DNA of 64,000 nucleotides from Inhella proteolytica (lineage in GTDB: Bacteria > Pseudomonadota > Gammaproteobacteria > Burkholderiales > Burkholderiaceae_C), in contig NZ_JAEDAK010000003.1 of NCBI RefSeq assembly GCF_016093275.1, positions 1-64,000 of the forward strand. Direction: 5' to 3'. The position numbers were made by a program, and so were the translations under genes. How positions within the stretch are numbered: the first letter of the stretch is position 1; every line of letters starts with the position of its first letter. The notes beneath the pieces were generated by a model. It made no database searches. It saw nothing but the letters and a program-made list of their open reading frames with translations, and was not told where the DNA came from. Shown piece after piece: positions 19,706 through 28,330 of the stretch.

Positions 19706-21064
19706 TTACTTGATCTGCAAACGGGCCATCAAATCGTAGAGCGTGGGACGGCTCACGCCGAGCAGCTCCGAGGCCCGCGCGATGTTGCCGTCGCAGCGCG
19801 CCAGGGCCGCCACCACGGCCTGACGCTCGGCGCGCTCACGCACGGTGCGCAGGTCGAGCTCGATGCCGGGCTCTTCCGGGTTGCCCGGGTCCAACCCCAG
19901 GTCGGCCGCAACGATGCGGTCGCCGTCGGCCATGATGCTGGCACGCTTGATGAGGTTCTGCAGCTCGCGCACATTGCCCGGCCAGCTGTGGCGTTCGAGC
20001 GCGCGAATGGCATCGTCGCTGAGCGTCGGGGCACGCCGGCGCTGGTCCGCCGCCATGCGCTTGAGAAAGGCGTGGGCGAGCAGCACGGCGTCGCCATGGC
20101 GCTGGCGCAGCGGCGGGATCTCCACGACGATCTCGGCCAGGCGGTAATACAGATCCTCGCGGAAACGACCATCGGCAATCAGCTGCTTGAGGTTCTGGTG
20201 CGTGGCGCCCACCACCCGCACATCCACGGCGATCTCCTGCCGCGCGCCCAATCGCTCGATCGAGCGCTCCTGGAGGAAGCGCAGCAGCTTGGCCTGCAGG
20301 GACATCGGCAGGTCACCGATCTCGTCCAGCATCAGCGTGCCGCCATGGGCGACTTCGATCTTGCCCGGCGTGGCCTTGGCGGCCCCCGTGAAGGCGCCCT
20401 TCTCGTAGCCGAACAGCTCGCTCTCCAGCAGGTTCTCCGGGATGGCCGCGCAATTGATGGCGACGAAGCGCCCCTTGCGACCGGCCGCCTCGTGCAGGCC
20501 CTGAGCCAGCACCTCCTTGCCGGTGCCACTCTCCCCCAGCAGCAGCACGGTGGCGTCCGAGCGGGCCACCTTCTCGATCGTGCGGCAGATGCGCAGCATG
20601 GCGTCATCGCGGGTCAGCAACCCGCCCAGAGCACCGGCCTGCTCGGCGCTCAAGCGCCGGTTTTCGTCCTGCAACTCGCGCATGCGCAGGGCGCGCTCGA
20701 CCGTGAGCGACAGCACGTCGGGATCCACCGGCTTGGCCAGGAAGTCGTAGGCGCCCAGACGCACGGCGCGCAGCGCATTGGTCTGGTCGTTCTGACCGGT
20801 CAGGACGATGACCTTCACATAGGGGTCCAGCTCCAGCAGGCGTTCCAGCAGCTTGAAGCCTTCGGTGACGCCGTCCTGATCGGGCGGCAGCCCCAGGTCC
20901 ATCGTCACCACGCCGGGCTGCACCTTGCGGAACTGCAGCAGGGCGCTGGCGGCATCGCTGGCGGTGTGGGCCTCGAAGCGATCAAGTGACCACTTCAGCT
21001 GCTTCTGCAGCGCAAGGTCGTCTTCGATGATCAGCAAGGAGGCGGGGCGAACGTCAGAGCTCAT
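19706..21064 (-). CDS. prsR: PEP-CTERM-box sigma-54 response regulator PrsR
   Basis: A 452-residue NtrC-type activator. The receiver domain carries the phospho-acceptor D56 in TMDLGLP. The AAA+ domain has a Walker A (GESGTGKE, 177-184), the sigma-54 contact loop GAFTGA (223-228) and LMLDEIGDLP. The C-terminal Fis-type helix-turn-helix NIARASELLGVSRPTLYDLMARL completes it. This matches PrsR, which activates sigma-54 promoters of PEP-CTERM genes. Its start overlaps the prsK stop (ATGA), and PrsK is the obvious sensor partner. No sigma-54 promoter target was evident in the window by eye. Confidence 0.92.
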   Translation of the reverse strand: MSSDVRPASLLIIEDDLALQKQLKWSLDRFEAHTASDAASALLQFRKVQPGVVTMDLGLPPDQDGVTEGFKLLERLLELDPYVKVIVLTGQNDQTNALRAVRLGAYDFLAKPVDPDVLSLTVERALRMRELQDENRRLSAEQAGALGGLLTRDDAMLRICRTIEKVARSDATVLLLGESGTGKEVLAQGLHEAAGRKGRFVAINCAAIPENLLESELFGYEKGAFTGAAKATPGKIEVAHGGTLMLDEIGDLPMSLQAKLLRFLQERSIERLGARQEIAVDVRVVGATHQNLKQLIADGRFREDLYYRLAEIVVEIPPLRQRHGDAVLLAHAFLKRMAADQRRRAPTLSDDAIRALERHSWPGNVRELQNLIKRASIMADGDRIVAADLGLDPGNPEEPGIELDLRTVRERAERQAVVAALARCDGNIARASELLGVSRPTLYDLMARLQIK

Positions 21065-23163
21065 GCAAGGGCGCGATCGGAGAGGCCGTTGGACGGTTGT
21101 TGATGGAAGAGGGGCAGCAGGAAGGTCACGCAGGTGCCTTCACCGGGTTGGCTCACCACATCCATCTTGCCACCCAGTTCACGCACGTACTGCAGGCTCT
21201 CGTAAGCACCTATGCCCATGCCCTGCTGCTTGGTACTTTGGAAGGGCTTGAACAAGCGATCGCGGATGAATTCCGGACTCATGCCGCAGCCTTCGTCCAC
21301 CACCTGCACGCGCGCCGACGAACCCTCGGCTTCGATGCGCAACAGCACGGACTGGCCCTCGGTACTTGCATCGAAAGCGTTCTGCACGGCATGCCCGATG
21401 ACGCGCTCGATGCGGTCTTCATGGCCGCGGGTCGCCACCGCTCCATGGAGCTCCAGGCGGAGCTCACGCCCGCGCTGCTGCGCCACCTGCTGCAGCCGTT
21501 GCGCAATGGGCGCCAGGGCCACGCCGCTGGTGAGGCCAGTGGGGCGCTCACCTTCGCGCAGCTGCAGCATCAGCTGCCGCATCTTTTCCAGCGCGTGCTC
21601 GACGGTTTCCAGCATGTCCTGGCGGAACTCGGGGTTGTCGCCGTGGCGCTGCGCGTTCTTCAGCATCAGCGAGAGCTGGGTCACGATGTTCTTCAGGTCG
21701 TGCACGACGAAGGCCGACATGCGGTTGAAGGCATCGAACTTGCGTACCTCCAACAGCTGCTCGGTGGCGCGCAGCATGGCCAAGTAGCCACCCGCCTGCG
21801 AGGCGGCGGTCTTGAGGAGGTCCCGCACCTCCCAATCCAGCTCCAGCGGTGCGCGTGGGGTCAGAAGCACCACAAAGCCGATCGTTTCCCCCCCGGCCTG
21901 CAACGGCACCAGCAGGCGCGCCTGGGTCTCCAGGCTCAGCCATTCGGGCGGCGTGGCCTCGGCATCCACACCGCGCCCCTCTCGGGCCGATTGCAGATCG
22001 ACGATCCAGGCCGTGGCCTTGAGCTCGCGCAGGAACTCGGAGTCGGCTGGCTCCATGTGCTGGCGGCGCTCGAAATTCCAGTGTGCCACCTGCTCGTAGC
22101 GCTGCCCTGAGGCATCCAGCAACCAGAGGCCACCACCCGGGCTTTCGATCAACCCTGCCAGCGACTTGATCACGGCCAGCCCGGTGTACTCGGGAGAGCT
22201 CTGCGTGCTCAACGCGGCCGTGAAGCGCAGCCATTCCTGGCGGTAGTCGTAGCGGTAACGAAAGAAGTGCTTGCTGAACAGCACCCGGAAGCGTGCGCGC
22301 GCTGAACCGGAGAGCAGCAAGGCGGCCATCAGCAGAATCGCCGCCACCAGGATCAGCACCTGCAAGGTGGGACCCCAGGCCCCCCCGGTGTAGCGCACCC
22401 AATAGCCCAGCAAGGCGACCACCATCAGGTACGCCCCGACCAGCAGCAGCGCCGCCGAGTGAAAGGCCGCGCTGCGCGACACCTGCAGGCGCGACAGCAA
22501 AGCGATGCCGCGGCCAATCCCCAACATCAGCAGCGGCAGGCCCAGGGCATGAACCGCCGGGCGGGAGGCCAGCAATTGCGGATCCAGCGAACCCAGCAGG
22601 GTGGCGTCGGCGAACAGGTAGAGGTCGAAGCCGAACACGGTCAACAGCGCCAGGCAACTGGGCTTGGCCAGCCAACGACCGTCCTCGGTGACATTGAAGT
22701 AGACCTGCTCGACCAGCACCAGGCCCATCACCGCCACCATCAGGCCGGAAATGCCTTGCAGCCAGCTGCCTTCGCGCCGCGTCAGCCAGTCGGCATCGGC
22801 CAGCCACAGGGTGACAAACGCAATCAGCAGGACGCCCAGCACCGACAGCGTCAGCCAACTTCCCTGCGGCCTCCAAAGCACATGGCCCAGCAGGGTCAAC
22901 AAGAAACCGAACCAAGCCAGCAGACGGAGCCAGTCCAGCAGCGCGGAGGCCTGTTCGAGTTCGAAGCCAAGCTGTTGCAGGCCGTGCGTCAGGGCCCACA
23001 GCGCCGAGGCACCCAAACCTGCCAGCAACCATCCGGCGCTGTGCAGGTTGTGCAGTTCGCGCTGGCGGAACACCCGCCACGCAAATGCCAGCAGGCAAAC
23101 CAGAAAAGCGCAGGCCGCCACGAGGGCGGCCGCAGCGCTCAAAGGCATGGCATCCAGGCTCAA
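21061..23163 (-). CDS. prsK: PEP-CTERM system sensor histidine kinase PrsK
   Basis: A 700-residue membrane histidine kinase. The first 280 residues hold about 8 hydrophobic segments, a layout characteristic of PrsK. A GAF-like domain follows (about 300-460), then the phospho-acceptor box VVHDLKN (H488) and a HATPase domain with VQNAFDAS, DEGCGM and GMGIGAYES. It should phosphorylate PrsR, encoded by the overlapping next gene. The signal sensed is unknown; the polytopic N-terminus suggests a membrane or periplasmic cue. It lies 57 bases after the sugar transferase gene on the same strand. Confidence 0.92.
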   Translation of the reverse strand: MSLDAMPLSAAAALVAACAFLVCLLAFAWRVFRQRELHNLHSAGWLLAGLGASALWALTHGLQQLGFELEQASALLDWLRLLAWFGFLLTLLGHVLWRPQGSWLTLSVLGVLLIAFVTLWLADADWLTRREGSWLQGISGLMVAVMGLVLVEQVYFNVTEDGRWLAKPSCLALLTVFGFDLYLFADATLLGSLDPQLLASRPAVHALGLPLLMLGIGRGIALLSRLQVSRSAAFHSAALLLVGAYLMVVALLGYWVRYTGGAWGPTLQVLILVAAILLMAALLLSGSARARFRVLFSKHFFRYRYDYRQEWLRFTAALSTQSSPEYTGLAVIKSLAGLIESPGGGLWLLDASGQRYEQVAHWNFERRQHMEPADSEFLRELKATAWIVDLQSAREGRGVDAEATPPEWLSLETQARLLVPLQAGGETIGFVVLLTPRAPLELDWEVRDLLKTAASQAGGYLAMLRATEQLLEVRKFDAFNRMSAFVVHDLKNIVTQLSLMLKNAQRHGDNPEFRQDMLETVEHALEKMRQLMLQLREGERPTGLTSGVALAPIAQRLQQVAQQRGRELRLELHGAVATRGHEDRIERVIGHAVQNAFDASTEGQSVLLRIEAEGSSARVQVVDEGCGMSPEFIRDRLFKPFQSTKQQGMGIGAYESLQYVRELGGKMDVVSQPGEGTCVTFLLPLFHQQPSNGLSDRALA

Positions 23164-23220
23164 AAGGCGCGCCTATTCATCCGTCAGCCCCTCACCGAGC
23201 GGCCGAGTTCGCTGGAGCGG

Positions 23221-24603
23221 TCAGCGGGCACCCCGCCCGGTCAGCACCACCGCCACCGTCTCGATGAGCACATGGAGATCAAGGAACAGGCTGTGGTTCT
23301 TCACGTAATACAGGTCGTACTGCAGCTTGGCGGCGGCATCTTCCACCGTCGAGCCGTACTCGTAGCGAACCTGCGCCCACCCCGTCACGCCCGGCTTGAC
23401 CGAATGACGTACGGCGAAATAAGGGATCTTCTCGATCAGCTCTTCAACGAAGTACTGACGTTCCGGACGCGGCCCCACCAGGCTCATCGAGCCACCCAAC
23501 ACATTGAAGAGCTGCGGCAGCTCATCGATGCGAGTGCGGCGAATGAACTTGCCGACACGCGTGACGCGGTCGTCGTTCTTGGTCGCCCAACGCGGCTTGC
23601 CATCGCGTTCGGCGTCAGCGCGCATGCTGCGGAACTTGGTGACGAAGAACGGCGCACCATTCAGACCCACCCGCTCCTGGCGGTAGAAAACGGGGCCGCG
23701 CGATTCCAGCTTCACGGCCAGAGCGGCCAGCACCATCAGCGGCGCGGTCAGCAGCAACAGCAGGCCGGAAAAGACCACGTCGAACACCCGCTTGATCGCA
23801 CTGCGGAAGGCCCCCTGATTGAAGCCGTCTCCGAAGATCAACCAGCCCGGATTCACATGCGCCAGGCTGATCTGCTGCAGGTTCTTCTCGAAATGGGTGG
23901 CCACGTCAAGCACGCGAATGCCATAGACCTTGCAGTCCAGCAATTCACGCATGGGCATGTTGCCGCCCCGACGGTCCGTAAGAGCCACCACGATCTCATC
24001 CACGCCCAGGCGCAAAGCCGTGTCGGAAATACCCTGTTCGGCACTCACCAACTGCTCTTGGGGCACCGCGATCTCGGTTTCGTTGCTACCGGCATAGAAG
24101 CCCACGATCTGGGCGTGCGGGTCGGCTGCGCGCAGGCTGGCGGCGACGCCCTGAGCGGTCGCCCCGGCGCCCAGCACCAGGATCTTGCTGCGCCCTTGCG
24201 AGGGGTTGGCAACGTGCGACGCATACACGCGGTGCAGCACCACCGCAGAGACAGCCAGCATGGCGGCAGCGGTGACCGCCCCGCCCTGATCCAGCGAGTT
24301 GGGCAGCAATGCCGTCAGCGCATAAGCGATCGGCAGCGCCAGCAGCAGCGCCACCAGGGCGCGTGCGCAGGTTTCAGTGAGCGAGCGCTTGGCGGCAGGC
24401 TGGTAGAAACCGGTGGCGCTGTTGATCAGGAAGATGAAACCGGCAAGCGACAGGCCGTGCGAGGCCGCCACGGGCAGCGCCTGCAACGTCGCCACGCCTT
24501 GGCCCACGGCCACCAGCAACAGAACGGCGACGATCAGTCCGACGTCGAAGCCGATTTGCATGATCGTGCGACGGCGAAGGTAGTGGTTGAAGATGCGCAC
24601 CAT
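23221..24603 (-). CDS. TIGR03013-type undecaprenyl-phosphate sugar transferase (exosortase-associated)
   Basis: A 460-residue initiating glycosyltransferase. Four or five N-terminal membrane helices and a Rossmann-like segment ([13 protein letters not shown]) are followed by the bacterial sugar-transferase domain from about residue 275: [34 protein letters not shown], the catalytic-region [23 protein letters not shown], and [10 protein letters not shown]. Enzymes of this kind load the first sugar-phosphate onto undecaprenyl phosphate for exopolysaccharide synthesis, and this subtype accompanies exosortase loci. The ATG at 24603 has AAGGGG about 7 bases upstream. No other polysaccharide gene is adjacent. 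Confidence 0.88.
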   Translation of the reverse strand: MVRIFNHYLRRRTIMQIGFDVGLIVAVLLLVAVGQGVATLQALPVAASHGLSLAGFIFLINSATGFYQPAAKRSLTETCARALVALLLALPIAYALTALLPNSLDQGGAVTAAAMLAVSAVVLHRVYASHVANPSQGRSKILVLGAGATAQGVAASLRAADPHAQIVGFYAGSNETEIAVPQEQLVSAEQGISDTALRLGVDEIVVALTDRRGGNMPMRELLDCKVYGIRVLDVATHFEKNLQQISLAHVNPGWLIFGDGFNQGAFRSAIKRVFDVVFSGLLLLLTAPLMVLAALAVKLESRGPVFYRQERVGLNGAPFFVTKFRSMRADAERDGKPRWATKNDDRVTRVGKFIRRTRIDELPQLFNVLGGSMSLVGPRPERQYFVEELIEKIPYFAVRHSVKPGVTGWAQVRYEYGSTVEDAAAKLQYDLYYVKNHSLFLDLHVLIETVAVVLTGRGAR

Positions 24604-24713
24604 GAAAGCCCCTTGGCATTCGGTAGCGCAGCCAATCGAGAGAGCTCGATGCGCAGCCACCCATGCGTTTCAAAAAGTGGCGCGATCATGCCCTTGCGCA
24701 TAGGGGTTGAAAG

Positions 24714-24749
24714 CCCCCTGTTTGGGTGCTGAATCGCCCAATCAGGGGG
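24714..24749. other. stem-loop upstream of the sugar transferase gene
   Basis: CCCCCTG (24714-24720) pairs with CAGGGGG (24743-24749). An inner TTGGG/CCCAA extension gives about 12 paired bases, one T-T mismatch and a 10-base loop. It lies 110-145 bases upstream of the sugar transferase start, so it could be part of its leader RNA or a regulator site. No T-tract follows on either strand, so it is not a classical terminator. Confidence 0.4.
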
Positions 24750-24753
24750 GACA

Positions 24754-24767
24754 GTGAACCAGTTCAC
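24754..24767. promoter_or_regulatory. possible operator GTGAAC-CA-GTTCAC
   Basis: A 6-base inverted repeat with a 2-base spacer sits about 150 bases upstream of the sugar transferase start and between it and the terminator of the binding-protein gene. The form resembles sites of dimeric helix-turn-helix repressors. The cognate factor is unknown. Confidence 0.35.
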
Positions 24768-24806
24768 ACGCAGCAATCATGCGTCGCTTAGTGAAATGGC
24801 GAAATA

Positions 24807-24832
24807 AATGAAAAAGCCCGCCGAAGCGGGCT
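24807..24832 (-). terminator. intrinsic terminator of the binding-protein gene
   Basis: On the minus strand AGCCCGC-TTCG-GCGGGCT (24826-24832 with 24815-24821) is followed by TTTTCATT. The stable TTCG tetraloop and T-run make this a clear terminator 22 bases after the stop of the periplasmic binding protein. Confidence 0.93.
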
Positions 24833-24853
24833 CTCGAATCGTCGCTGGGACGA

Positions 24854-25999
24854 TTAACGAATCACGGCGACTTGCTCGCGTGCGCCACCCTTGTAGGTGA
24901 ACAGGGTCAGAGCGCCGTTCTTGATATCACCCTTGGCATCAAAGGCGATGGTGCCGGTGACACCCTTGTAATCGGAGGTCTTGGCCAGCACCGGCAGGTA
25001 TTTGGCCGAATCCACCGAACCCGCCTTGGCCATCGCGTCCGCCATCACCATCACGGCGTCGTAAACATAAGGCGCGTAGATTTGGACTTCGATGTTGAAC
25101 TTGGACTTGAAACGGGCCTTGAAATCGTCCATCGACTTCTTCGCCTCACCCTCAACACCGCCGGCTTCGGCGCAATACACCTGACCATCGGCCATGGTGC
25201 CGGCCGACAGCTTGGGCAGTTCGCCGCTGCAAATACCGTCGCCGCCCATGAACTTGGCATTGATACCGAGTTGCTTCATCTGACGCAGCATCGGGCCAGC
25301 CACCGCATCCATGCCGCCGAAGAACACGACGTCCGGATTGGCAGCCTTCAGCTTGGTCAGGATGGCCGAGAAGTCGGTGGCCTTGTCGTTGGTGAACTCG
25401 CGGCCCACCAGCTTGCCGCCCGAGGACTTCACGCCCTTCTCGAACTCATCGGCCACGCCCTGGCCATAAGCGGTGCGGTCATCGATGACGGCGATCGACT
25501 TGCCGTTCAGCGACTTCACCGCGTACTTGCCCAGGGTGCCGCCCAGGTGCACGTCGTCAGCCACGACGCGGAAGGCCGTCTTGAAGCCCTGGCGGGTGTA
25601 CTTGGGATTGGTGGCCGACGGGCTGATTTGCGGAATGCCTGCGTCGCTGTAAATCTTGGAGGCGGGGATGGTCGTGCCCGAGTTCAGGTGACCCACCACG
25701 CCGTGCACCTTGGAGTCCACCAGCTTCTGGGCAGCAGCGGTGCCCTGCTTCGGATCACCGGCGTCGTCTTCGGCCAGCAGCTTGAAGACAGCCTTCTTGC
25801 CGCCGATCATCACGCCCTTCTTGTTCAGATCCTCAATGGCCAGACGGGCGCCCAGTTCGTTGTCCTTGCCCAGGTGGGCAATACCGCCGGAGGTCGGGCC
25901 GACGTGGCCGATTCGCACCTCAAGAGTTTCCTGCGCCATCGCCACCGAACCCATGGCCACCAAAGCCGCAACGGCCACCTGATTGAACCTGATTTGCAT
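24854..25999 (-). CDS. branched-chain amino acid ABC transporter substrate-binding protein (LivJ-like)
   Basis: A 381-residue periplasmic protein with a Sec signal peptide (MQIRFNQVAVAALVAMGSVAMA) and the two-lobed Leu/Ile/Val-binding fold: VRIGHVGPTSGGIAHLGKDNELGARLAIEDLN, the ligand-loop VVGHLNSGTTIPAS, and YAPYVYDAVMVMADAM. It binds an amino acid or related ligand for an ABC importer. No LivHMGF permease or ATPase gene is nearby, and a terminator follows directly, so it is a monocistronic orphan that must share a transporter encoded elsewhere. A GGAGA precedes the ATG. The leader contains nested inverted repeats (26017-26069). Confidence 0.9.
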   Translation of the reverse strand: MQIRFNQVAVAALVAMGSVAMAQETLEVRIGHVGPTSGGIAHLGKDNELGARLAIEDLNKKGVMIGGKKAVFKLLAEDDAGDPKQGTAAAQKLVDSKVHGVVGHLNSGTTIPASKIYSDAGIPQISPSATNPKYTRQGFKTAFRVVADDVHLGGTLGKYAVKSLNGKSIAVIDDRTAYGQGVADEFEKGVKSSGGKLVGREFTNDKATDFSAILTKLKAANPDVVFFGGMDAVAGPMLRQMKQLGINAKFMGGDGICSGELPKLSAGTMADGQVYCAEAGGVEGEAKKSMDDFKARFKSKFNIEVQIYAPYVYDAVMVMADAMAKAGSVDSAKYLPVLAKTSDYKGVTGTIAFDAKGDIKNGALTLFTYKGGAREQVAVIR

Positions 26000-26016
26000 G
26001 AAATGTCTCCGACAAG

Positions 26017-26069
26017 GAATTACGGGACTGAGGCTCAGTCCCAAAGCGGCGCAGACCATACCGTAATTC
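26017..26069. promoter_or_regulatory. nested inverted repeats in the leader of the binding-protein gene
   Basis: Two perfect 9-base inverted repeats overlap. The outer pair is GAATTACGG (26017-26025) with CCGTAATTC (26061-26069). The inner pair is GGGACTGAG (26024-26032) with CTCAGTCCC (26034-26042), separated by a single base. They end 17 bases before the ATG. In RNA they would form a compact structured leader; in DNA the inner one is a near-continuous 19-base palindrome that could bind a regulator. Confidence 0.55.
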
Positions 26070-26158
26070 GCACCCGCCTTGCTAGGGGAAATCTTGGGGC
26101 GATCCGCGGCCTCCACAACGGCAGCAACCCGGCTCGGTTGACCGCCCGACCGACTGGG

Positions 26159-26413
26159 TCAGACCTCGCCCTGCCACTGCGCCAATGAAGCCAGCAGCCG
26201 GGGCATCAAGGCATCCAGCAACTGCTGCTCAAAGCGGGGCGTCAGCTCGACCACCACCTCGTGCACCAGGCCAGGCAATTGATCGATCAACCAGGCATCC
26301 AACTGCTCGCCCAGGGTGGGGTCGATGGTCGGTGCGGCGGCCCGCCGCGCCACCTGCACGACGTCGGTCAATACCGGCAGTTCGATGTCAGATTTGTCCC
26401 GCATGGCACTCAT
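26159..26413 (-). CDS. small conserved protein between holC and the window's LivJ-like gene
   Basis: An 84-residue acidic, helical protein with SDIELPVLTDVVQ near the start and a leucine-rich C-terminal half (LVHEVVVELTPRFEQQLLDALMPRLLASLAQW). It has no signal or membrane segment. It overlaps the holC stop by four bases (ATGA), so it is translationally coupled to holC in a pepA-holC-orf order. It resembles the short DUF2486-type proteins reported at this position in Burkholderia, but that assignment is from memory and uncertain. The function is unknown. Confidence 0.7.
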   Translation of the reverse strand: MSAMRDKSDIELPVLTDVVQVARRAAAPTIDPTLGEQLDAWLIDQLPGLVHEVVVELTPRFEQQLLDALMPRLLASLAQWQGEV

Positions 26414-26829
26414 GCGGTCTCGGACTCGAAGTGCTCCGGCGTCAAGCCCTGCGCGCGATAGGCCTTGAACTGACGACGCCCCTGTTGGACGTCCTCAGGC
26501 TCCCGCCCGACCAGTTCGAAGACGAACTGCCAACGCGCCAGTTCGGGCGGCACATCTGCCGTGAGGTTGAGCAGGGCCGTGCAGTCGGCATCCGCCGCGA
26601 AGCCCTTGCTGAAGCGCAGCGGGCTGCGCCGTCTCAGCGCAGGCGAAGCCTGGACACCCGCATGCGCGGCAAAACCCGGCAGGCTCCAGAGCCGCTGCGA
26701 CAGCACGCGCAGTTCCGCCTCGTCGCCCACCACCCAGACTTTCAGGTCCTGACGCGCCGCCTTGCGGAGCAACCGGGCCGCGAAGCCCGGTCGATCCGCA
26801 AGACCTGTGTAGAAGCGCACCGCAGGCAC
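26410..26829 (-). CDS. holC: DNA polymerase III chi subunit
   Basis: A 139-residue HolC. Diagnostic are the start VRFYTGLADRP, the middle VWVVGDEAELRVLSQRLWSLP and FVFELVGREPEDVQQGRRQFKAYRAQG. Chi links the clamp loader to single-strand binding protein at the replication fork. It lies 13 bases downstream of pepA, the usual pepA-holC order of beta- and gammaproteobacteria, and overlaps the following small gene. Confidence 0.93.
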   Translation of the reverse strand: MPAVRFYTGLADRPGFAARLLRKAARQDLKVWVVGDEAELRVLSQRLWSLPGFAAHAGVQASPALRRRSPLRFSKGFAADADCTALLNLTADVPPELARWQFVFELVGREPEDVQQGRRQFKAYRAQGLTPEHFESETA

Positions 26830-26842
26830 GCTGCTACTCCGC

Positions 26843-28303
26843 TCAGCGCGCCTGCGACAGCAGGAAGTGCGTCAGCAGGCCCACCGGACGACCGGTCGCG
26901 CCCTTGGCCGCGCCGCCCTTCCAGGCGGTGCCGGCGATGTCGAGGTGCCCCCAGCGATAGGCCTTGGCAAACCGTTTCAGGAACATCGCCGCCGTGATGG
27001 ATCCACCAGCACGCGAACCGACGTTGGCGACATCGGCAAAGTGCGTCTTCAGGCCCTCTTCGTACTCGTCGTCCAGCGGCATGCGCCAGCACAAGTCGAG
27101 CGCCTCCTCACCCGCGCGGGTGAGCGAGCTCGCCAGCTCGTCGTCGCTGGCGTACATGCCACTGCGCACGCCACCCAGCGCGATGACGCAGGCGCCCGTC
27201 AGCGTCGCGACGTCCACCACCACGCTGGGCTTGAAGCGCTCGGCATAGGTCAGGGCATCGCACAGGATCAGGCGTCCTTCGGCATCGGTGTTCAGGATCT
27301 CGATGGTCTGACCCGACATCGAAGTCACGACGTCACCGGGCTTGACTGCGCGACCGCTGGGCATGTTCTCGCAGGCCGGGATCAGCACCACCAGGTTCAG
27401 CTTCGGCTTGAGTTCGACGACCGCACGCAGGGTGCCGATCACCGAGGCTGCGCCACCCATGTCGAACTTCATCTCGTCCATCTCGGCGCCAGGCTTGAGC
27501 GAGATGCCGCCGGTATCGAAGGTGATGCCCTTGCCGACCAGCACCACCGGAGCCTGGCCCCGCGGCGCGCCGTCGTAGCGCGCCACGATGAAGCGCAGCG
27601 GCTCGTCGCCCCCCTGGGCCACCGCCAGGAAGGAGCCCATGCCGAGGCGCTCCACCGCCCGCTTGTCCAGCACCTCAACCTTCAGGCCATGCTTGCGGCC
27701 GAGGTCGCGCACGCAGTCGGCCAAGTGCGTAGGCGTGCAGTGATTGGCCGGCCGGTTGGCGAGTTCGCGCGCCAACTCGATGCCCTCGCCCACCGCCTGG
27801 CCTCGCTCGAGCCCCACCCGGGCGGCCTTGGCTTCGACCTTGTCCACCAGCAGGCTGAGCCGTTCGATGCGCGGATCGTTCGATGCGCTCGGCTTGGTCA
27901 GTCGGTATTGGTAGCCCTGCTCGCGCACGGCCAGCACGGCGTGCTCGATCAAGCCTTCGTCAACCGCGCCGCAGCCCACGAAAGCCACGGCCACATGACC
28001 GACGTTGCGACCCTTGAGCTGGGCCAGGGCAGCGGCCAAGGCGGCACGGGCGGCTTTGACCGACGGCTTGCCCGTCGCGCTCAGCACCAGCCGCGGCGCC
28101 TTCACGCCGGCCGCACCCACGAGCATCAGCGCCTTGCCGGCCTTCCAGTCGAAGTCGCCGAGCTTGAGCGCGCCTTTGATGGCTTGCGCCACGGCAGGGT
28201 CCAGCTGCGCGGGCACAGCCTCTCCACCCAAGACCACCACCAAGGCATCGGCGTTGGCGCCGGACAGTTTGTCAATAGAAATGGTTTGAATTCGGGCGTC
28301 CAT
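26843..28303 (-). CDS. pepA: leucyl aminopeptidase (M17)
   Basis: A 486-residue cytosolic aminopeptidase. The metal-binding and catalytic segments are VGKGITFDTGGISLKPGAEM, DMGGAASV and NTDAEGRLILCDALTYAE, all intact. It removes N-terminal residues, preferably leucine, from peptides; in E. coli PepA also serves as a DNA-binding accessory protein in cer recombination and carAB control. Only 27 bases separate its start from that of the divergent lptF, so the promoters of both must extend into coding sequence. Confidence 0.95.
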   Translation of the reverse strand: MDARIQTISIDKLSGANADALVVVLGGEAVPAQLDPAVAQAIKGALKLGDFDWKAGKALMLVGAAGVKAPRLVLSATGKPSVKAARAALAAALAQLKGRNVGHVAVAFVGCGAVDEGLIEHAVLAVREQGYQYRLTKPSASNDPRIERLSLLVDKVEAKAARVGLERGQAVGEGIELARELANRPANHCTPTHLADCVRDLGRKHGLKVEVLDKRAVERLGMGSFLAVAQGGDEPLRFIVARYDGAPRGQAPVVLVGKGITFDTGGISLKPGAEMDEMKFDMGGAASVIGTLRAVVELKPKLNLVVLIPACENMPSGRAVKPGDVVTSMSGQTIEILNTDAEGRLILCDALTYAERFKPSVVVDVATLTGACVIALGGVRSGMYASDDELASSLTRAGEEALDLCWRMPLDDEYEEGLKTHFADVANVGSRAGGSITAAMFLKRFAKAYRWGHLDIAGTAWKGGAAKGATGRPVGLLTHFLLSQAR

Positions 28304-28330
28304 AATTACGCAACTGAATAAAACTTGCTC

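Noticed and set aside
16845-19739. Plus-strand frame of 964 codons opposite prsT
   Set aside because: It mirrors the TPR gene; its apparent repeats are the antisense of the TPR repeats.
16875-24603. A sigma-54 -24/-12 promoter before prsT, prsK or the sugar transferase
   Set aside because: I looked for TGGCAC-N5-TTGC upstream of these genes on the coding strand and found no convincing match.
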